A stretch of DNA of 64,000 bases from Planctomycetota bacterium (GTDB lineage Bacteria > Planctomycetota > UBA1135 > UBA2386): assembly GCA_020849665.1 (NCBI GenBank), contig JADLFX010000047.1:25037-89036 (forward strand). Direction: 5' to 3'. The translations under genes were made by a program, and so were the position numbers. Shown one piece after another: positions 61,061 to 64,000 of the stretch (its first letter is position 1; each line of letters starts with the position of its first letter). Under the pieces are notes generated by a model, which worked only from the letters and a program-made list of their open reading frames with translations, searched no databases and was not told the origin of the DNA.

Positions 61061-61596
61061 GAGCGGTCCTCCGCCTGGGACTTCGGCTCGCCGACCCGGC
61101 GCAGCTGGTCGCGCAGGCTGGCGGCCTCCTCGTAGTTCTCGGCGGCGATCGCCGCGGCGAGCCGGCGCTGCAGGGCTGCCAGTGTGTCCTGGTCGGCGGT
61201 CGGAATGGCACCCCGGCCGGGGTAGCGTCCGCGGTGGCTGGTGGCGTCGTGCACCCGCTCCAGCAGCGGGATCAGTGCCGGACGGAAGGTCTCGTAGCAG
61301 CGCGGGCAGCCCAGGCGCCCGCGCATCTTGAAGTCGGCCGCAGACAGCCCGCATCCCGGACAGGTCTGCCCTTCCTTGAGCGCGCGCCGGCCACTTTCGC
61401 CTGCCTGCTTGCCGCCCGAGAGGTAGTCCTCGAGGGCCTGGACGCTCCACTGCAGGGCGTGCGTCTTGCTCTGGACCACGCCCCCCTTCTCTGCGCACGC
61501 GGCGCACAAGTGCTGTTCGCCCGCGATGTTGCCATCCTTCATGTCGAGGATGTGGATCGTGGCGACGGCCTTCTGGCAGGAGGTGCAGTGGTTCAT
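61057..61596 (-). CDS. mcsA: McsA, activator of McsB (zinc-finger, UVR)
   Basis: 179-residue protein with four CxxC zinc-binding pairs: HCTSC at the N-terminus, LCAAC, CPGC (TCPGCGL) and CPRC (GCPRCYETF), then a C-terminal UVR domain (LAAAIAAENYEEAASLRDQL). It stimulates McsB kinase activity. The stop overlaps the mcsB start by 4 bases. A ribosome-binding GACGAGACGAG-type purine run precedes the ATG. In Firmicutes the order is ctsR-mcsA-mcsB-clpC; here murD precedes mcsA after 91 bases and ctsR is absent. Confidence 0.93.
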   Translation of the reverse strand: MNHCTSCQKAVATIHILDMKDGNIAGEQHLCAACAEKGGVVQSKTHALQWSVQALEDYLSGGKQAGESGRRALKEGQTCPGCGLSAADFKMRGRLGCPRCYETFRPALIPLLERVHDATSHRGRYPGRGAIPTADQDTLAALQRRLAAAIAAENYEEAASLRDQLRRVGEPKSQAEDRS

Positions 61597-61687
61597 CTCG
61601 TCTCGTCAGTCTTTCGTCGTCGGGGCCGCTCCGGCTGGTGTTCGTGCAGGGGCTGCAACCATTGGGCCCGGGAACCTCTTTCAACGA

Positions 61688-63100
61688 TCAGGCAGGGTCG
61701 GATTCCTGTCCAGGTGCCGTGCTCCGGGCCGGATCCGAGGCAGGACTCACCAGCGCCCGCAGCCAGCCGCGGAAGTCCTCGGCCCGCGCGCGGAAGTTCA
61801 GGTACTGGTCGAAGGAGGCGAACGCCGGGGAGAAGAGGAGGGCGTCGCCGGGGCGCGCGGTCTCCAGGGCGGCGGCCAGGGCCGCGCGCAGCGTGGTGTG
61901 GACCGTCACCGGCAGCCGCCCGCCCAGGAGTTCCCCCAACGGCTGCGCCGCTGCGCCGAAGAGGTGCGCGCTGGCGGCGCGCGGCGCGACGGCGTCGGCC
62001 ACCCGGCCGAAGTCGCCGTCCTTGGTCTTGCCGCCGCCCACCCAGCGCACGGGGCCCTGCAGCGACTCGAGCGCGGACACCGTGGAGTCGAGTTCGGTGC
62101 TCACCGCGTTGTCGTAGATGCGCACGCCGCGCACCGTGAGCGCGTGCTGGAGGCGGAACGGCAGCGGCTCCTGTGCCACCAGCGCCAGGGCAGAGAGGTG
62201 GCGATCGGCGCCCAGCGCGGCCGCCGCCAGGAACGCGGCCATGACGTTCTCCTGGTGGAAGGCGCCCAGGAGCCGCAGCGCGTCGAGGTGCAGCACCGGC
62301 CCGCTCGCGCCGCGCAGGCGTGCGTGCACCCATCCATCGACGCACACGCACTCCGCACCGTCGCGCCCGCCCCGCGCGAAGGTCGATCGTCGGGTCGCGG
62401 CGCTCGCGAACCCCGCCGCGACCGGATCGTCGGCCCCGTGCACCAGGAAGTCGCGAGCCAGGGCCGCGGCCATGCCCTTGGCGGCATGGTAGGCGTGCAG
62501 CGAGCCGTGCCAGTCGAGGTGGTCGCGCCCGATCCGGACGAGCACCGCGCCGGCCACGGCGTGCCGCGACGGGTCCACGCGAGTGAGCTGGAACGACGAC
62601 ACCTCCAGCACGGCGATCTGGCCGCCGCGCCAGTCCCGCTCCGCGCCGAGCAGGCTGCGGCCGATGTTGCCGCCGAGCAGCGTGTCGTGTCCGCTGCGTT
62701 CCAGCGCGCGCGCCAGCAGGGTTGCGGTGGTGGACTTGCCCTTGGTACCGGTCACCAGCACGACCCGGCCGGGGTAGTGCTCGAGGAAGAGGTTCACCTC
62801 CTGGGAGATCGGGATCCCCATCCGTGTCGCGGCGAGGACCAGGGGGTGCTGCAGGCCCACGGCGGGGTTCACCACCAGGAGGTCGACGCCGGCGAGCAGC
62901 TCCTCGTCCTCGCGGCCGAGCTGCCACTCGATCGCCTCGTGCTCCGCGAGGGCGGCGGCGGCCTCGCGCAGGGTCTCGGCGGGTGCCCGGTCCGCGATGC
63001 GCACGCGCCAGCCGCGGCGCAGCAGGAACGCGGCCGCCTCCTGGCCGCCGCCGAAGCGTCCCAGGCCGAGGACCAGGGCGCGCCGCGCCGGGCCGCTCAC
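61688..63100 (-). CDS. murD: UDP-N-acetylmuramoyl-L-alanine--D-glutamate ligase MurD
   Basis: 470-residue cytoplasmic ligase adding D-Glu to UDP-MurNAc-L-Ala in peptidoglycan synthesis. N-terminal Rossmann LGLGRFGGGQEAA, ATP-loop GTKGKSTT, central VLEVSSFQL, DHLDWHGSLHAYHAAK and late VGGGKTKDGDFG (MurD-type) with IYDNAVSTELDSTVSAL. Start GTG at 63100 overlaps the stop of the PEGA-like gene (GTGA). Its presence argues for a peptidoglycan wall; Planctomycetes vary in this, so it is informative. It is followed by mcsA on the same strand. No other mur gene is in view. Confidence 0.93.
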   Translation of the reverse strand: MSGPARRALVLGLGRFGGGQEAAAFLLRRGWRVRIADRAPAETLREAAAALAEHEAIEWQLGREDEELLAGVDLLVVNPAVGLQHPLVLAATRMGIPISQEVNLFLEHYPGRVVLVTGTKGKSTTATLLARALERSGHDTLLGGNIGRSLLGAERDWRGGQIAVLEVSSFQLTRVDPSRHAVAGAVLVRIGRDHLDWHGSLHAYHAAKGMAAALARDFLVHGADDPVAAGFASAATRRSTFARGGRDGAECVCVDGWVHARLRGASGPVLHLDALRLLGAFHQENVMAAFLAAAALGADRHLSALALVAQEPLPFRLQHALTVRGVRIYDNAVSTELDSTVSALESLQGPVRWVGGGKTKDGDFGRVADAVAPRAASAHLFGAAAQPLGELLGGRLPVTVHTTLRAALAAALETARPGDALLFSPAFASFDQYLNFRARAEDFRGWLRALVSPASDPARSTAPGQESDPA

Positions 63101-63567
63101 GAGCCGCCTCCGCCGCGCGACGTGCGCATCGCGGCGGCCCGGGCCCGCACTTCCTCGGAGCGCGCCGGGAGGAATCCCGGGACCGTGCGCTCGATCTCGG
63201 GCAGGACGGGCCGCACGGTCACGTCGGCCGGGCCGCGGAACGGCCGGCTCAGGAACTCCCAGGCGAAGTCGAGCGGGTAGAGCCACGCCGGCAGCGGCGG
63301 CGCCACCTCCACGCGCTGCAGGGTGTCGCCCAGCGCCCGGTCGTCCGGGCCGAGGCGGCGGCCGGGTTCGCGCGGGTTCTCGGCCCGGATCTCGAGCGTG
63401 CCGTAGTAGGGGAGCGGCGTGGGGCGCGAGGCGGCGAACTCCCGGCCGTCGACCAGCACCCGGGCGGTGTCGGGCTCCGGCAGCACCGCGAGCTGCGGTG
63501 CCGCGCATGCGCAGAGCGCGATTCCCAGGGTCGCACCCCGGGGCCAGCCGGACCTGTTCGACGCCAC
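63097..63567 (-). CDS. PEGA-like lipoprotein or exported protein, uncharacterised
   Basis: Product of about 156 residues, preceding murD in an overlapping pair. The N-terminus is hydrophobic (ATLGIALCACAAPQL), with two cysteines in CAC that may form a lipobox. The mature part has a PEGA-like strand pattern: LAVLPEPDTARVLVDGREF ... PYYGTLEIRAENP; a C-terminal tail is Arg-rich. Two GTG starts are possible (63576 and 63567); 63567 has GGAGG about 9 bases upstream and is preferred. The larger open frame running back over the tRNA gene is rejected. Probably membrane-anchored; role unknown. Confidence 0.65.
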   Translation of the reverse strand: MASNRSGWPRGATLGIALCACAAPQLAVLPEPDTARVLVDGREFAASRPTPLPYYGTLEIRAENPREPGRRLGPDDRALGDTLQRVEVAPPLPAWLYPLDFAWEFLSRPFRGPADVTVRPVLPEIERTVPGFLPARSEEVRARAAAMRTSRGGGGS

Positions 63568-63606
63568 CGTGTCCACCCTCCGCCGCCCGCCCGCGGCAGA
63601 ACAAGG

Positions 63607-63700
<94 letters not shown>

Positions 63701-63873
63701 GCGGAGATGACGGGGCAGGCTTTAGCGGGCCCGCGCGCGCTTGGCAAGCTTCCACCCCCGCGCCCGGGGCGCTCCTCCGCCCGGATCCGCAGGGTCCCGG
63801 TGCCGCCTGCCCCTGGGCGCTGCCAAGGCCTCGGGCGAGCGCGGCGACGCGCGGGGTAGAGTTCCGCGCCCCC
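63701..63873. other. Spacer between tRNA-Ser and the possible intron
   Basis: No gene recognised. It contains a TAGAGT hexamer (63857-63862), 11 bases before an ATG at 63874. This hexamer resembles the -10 boxes used elsewhere in the window. Confidence 0.4.
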
Positions 63874-63876
63874 ATG

Positions 63877-64000
63877 GTGCGTCCTGAACGCCAACCCTCC
63901 CGTGAGGCGAGGCGATGCTGTGTCGAACTTGCGGGTGCGAGTCCCGTCGCGGCAAGCGCCGTAGCACCGCGTAGCAGGCTCCAGCCCGGGCGAGAGATCG
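63877..64000 (+). mobile_element. Possible 5' segment of a group II intron (runs off right edge)
   Basis: From 63877 the sequence begins GTGCG, the usual 5' end of group II introns, and continues with GTGTCGAACTTGCGGGTGCG and AGTCCCGTCGCGGCAAG, in which GGTGCGAGTCC is the kind of GGTGNNAGTCC element seen in domain I; CTTGC and GCAAG can pair around it. The frame from the ATG at 63874 is open but has low GC at third positions (about 58%), unlike the genes here, so a coding gene is less likely. An intron-encoded reverse transcriptase would lie beyond the window. Confidence 0.35.

Noticed and set aside
63929..63955. A T-arm-like GGGTGCGAGTCCC suggesting a second tRNA near the right end
   Set aside because: There is no matching acceptor stem, anticodon arm or CCA around it. 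The group II intron reading fits the flanking sequence better.

Overview
This is a very GC-rich (roughly 70%) bacterial chromosome segment, densely packed with genes and with strong G/C preference at third codon positions. The gene content points to Planctomycetota or a close relative. It has two sets of PSCyt1/PSCyt2/PSD1 cytochrome-like proteins paired with DUF1501 proteins, secreted kelch-type proteins sharing a C-terminal module, and an McsA-McsB-ClpC protein arginine phosphorylation cluster outside the Firmicutes. No rRNA, CRISPR array, prophage or insertion sequence was seen. One tRNA-Ser lies near the right end, and a possible group II intron 5' segment occupies the last bases.

Layout. 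1-3545: RND efflux pump and its lipoprotein membrane-fusion partner (the pump runs off the left edge). 3745-11311: two mirror-image PSCyt/PSD1 plus DUF1501 gene pairs diverging from one 194-base spacer. 11308-13010: a sugar-1-phosphate nucleotidyltransferase and a kinase resembling plant glucuronokinase. 13066-15665: Nramp-like transporter with a Gfo/Idh/MocA oxidoreductase. 15930-18623: two convergent secreted proteins sharing a C-terminal module. 18928-21017: LOG-family protein divergent from an orphan EboE-like TIM-barrel protein. 21086-24790: ABC transporter (ATPase, FtsX-type permease with a His-rich loop) with a DUF3299 protein, then a TPR lipoprotein. 25250-27238: hydantoinase A/oxoprolinase homologue. 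27449-29079: plsY-gpsA phospholipid pair. 29273-35092: DPP4-type peptidase followed by two POT peptide transporters.

35178-41918: a small lipoprotein, an unidentified polytopic membrane protein, a 645-base empty stretch and two acyl-CoA dehydrogenases. 41941-47393: a helical hypothetical protein, a ribbon-helix-helix/SPFH pair with a perfect 20-base palindrome upstream, a DinG-type helicase and two related membrane proteins. 47666-51072: a large secreted CAP-like protein and class I FBP aldolase. 51091-57112: DUF423 protein, xylulokinase, a C45-like Ntn hydrolase, two small membrane proteins, DprA and a B3/4-domain protein. 57137-63567: PEGA-like protein, murD, mcsA, mcsB and clpC on the minus strand; no ctsR is present in the window.

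Genes are arranged in short operons, typically with 4-base ATGA or GTGA stop/start overlaps. Several transcription units start with a -10-like hexamer only 6-9 bases before the start codon and no Shine-Dalgarno, suggesting leaderless mRNAs. Others (kelch gene, second POT gene, large acyl-CoA dehydrogenase) carry clear GGAG-type ribosome binding sites. Together the genes describe a heterotrophic cell with peptide and fatty-acid use, metal transport, envelope remodelling and phospho-arginine-targeted proteolysis.
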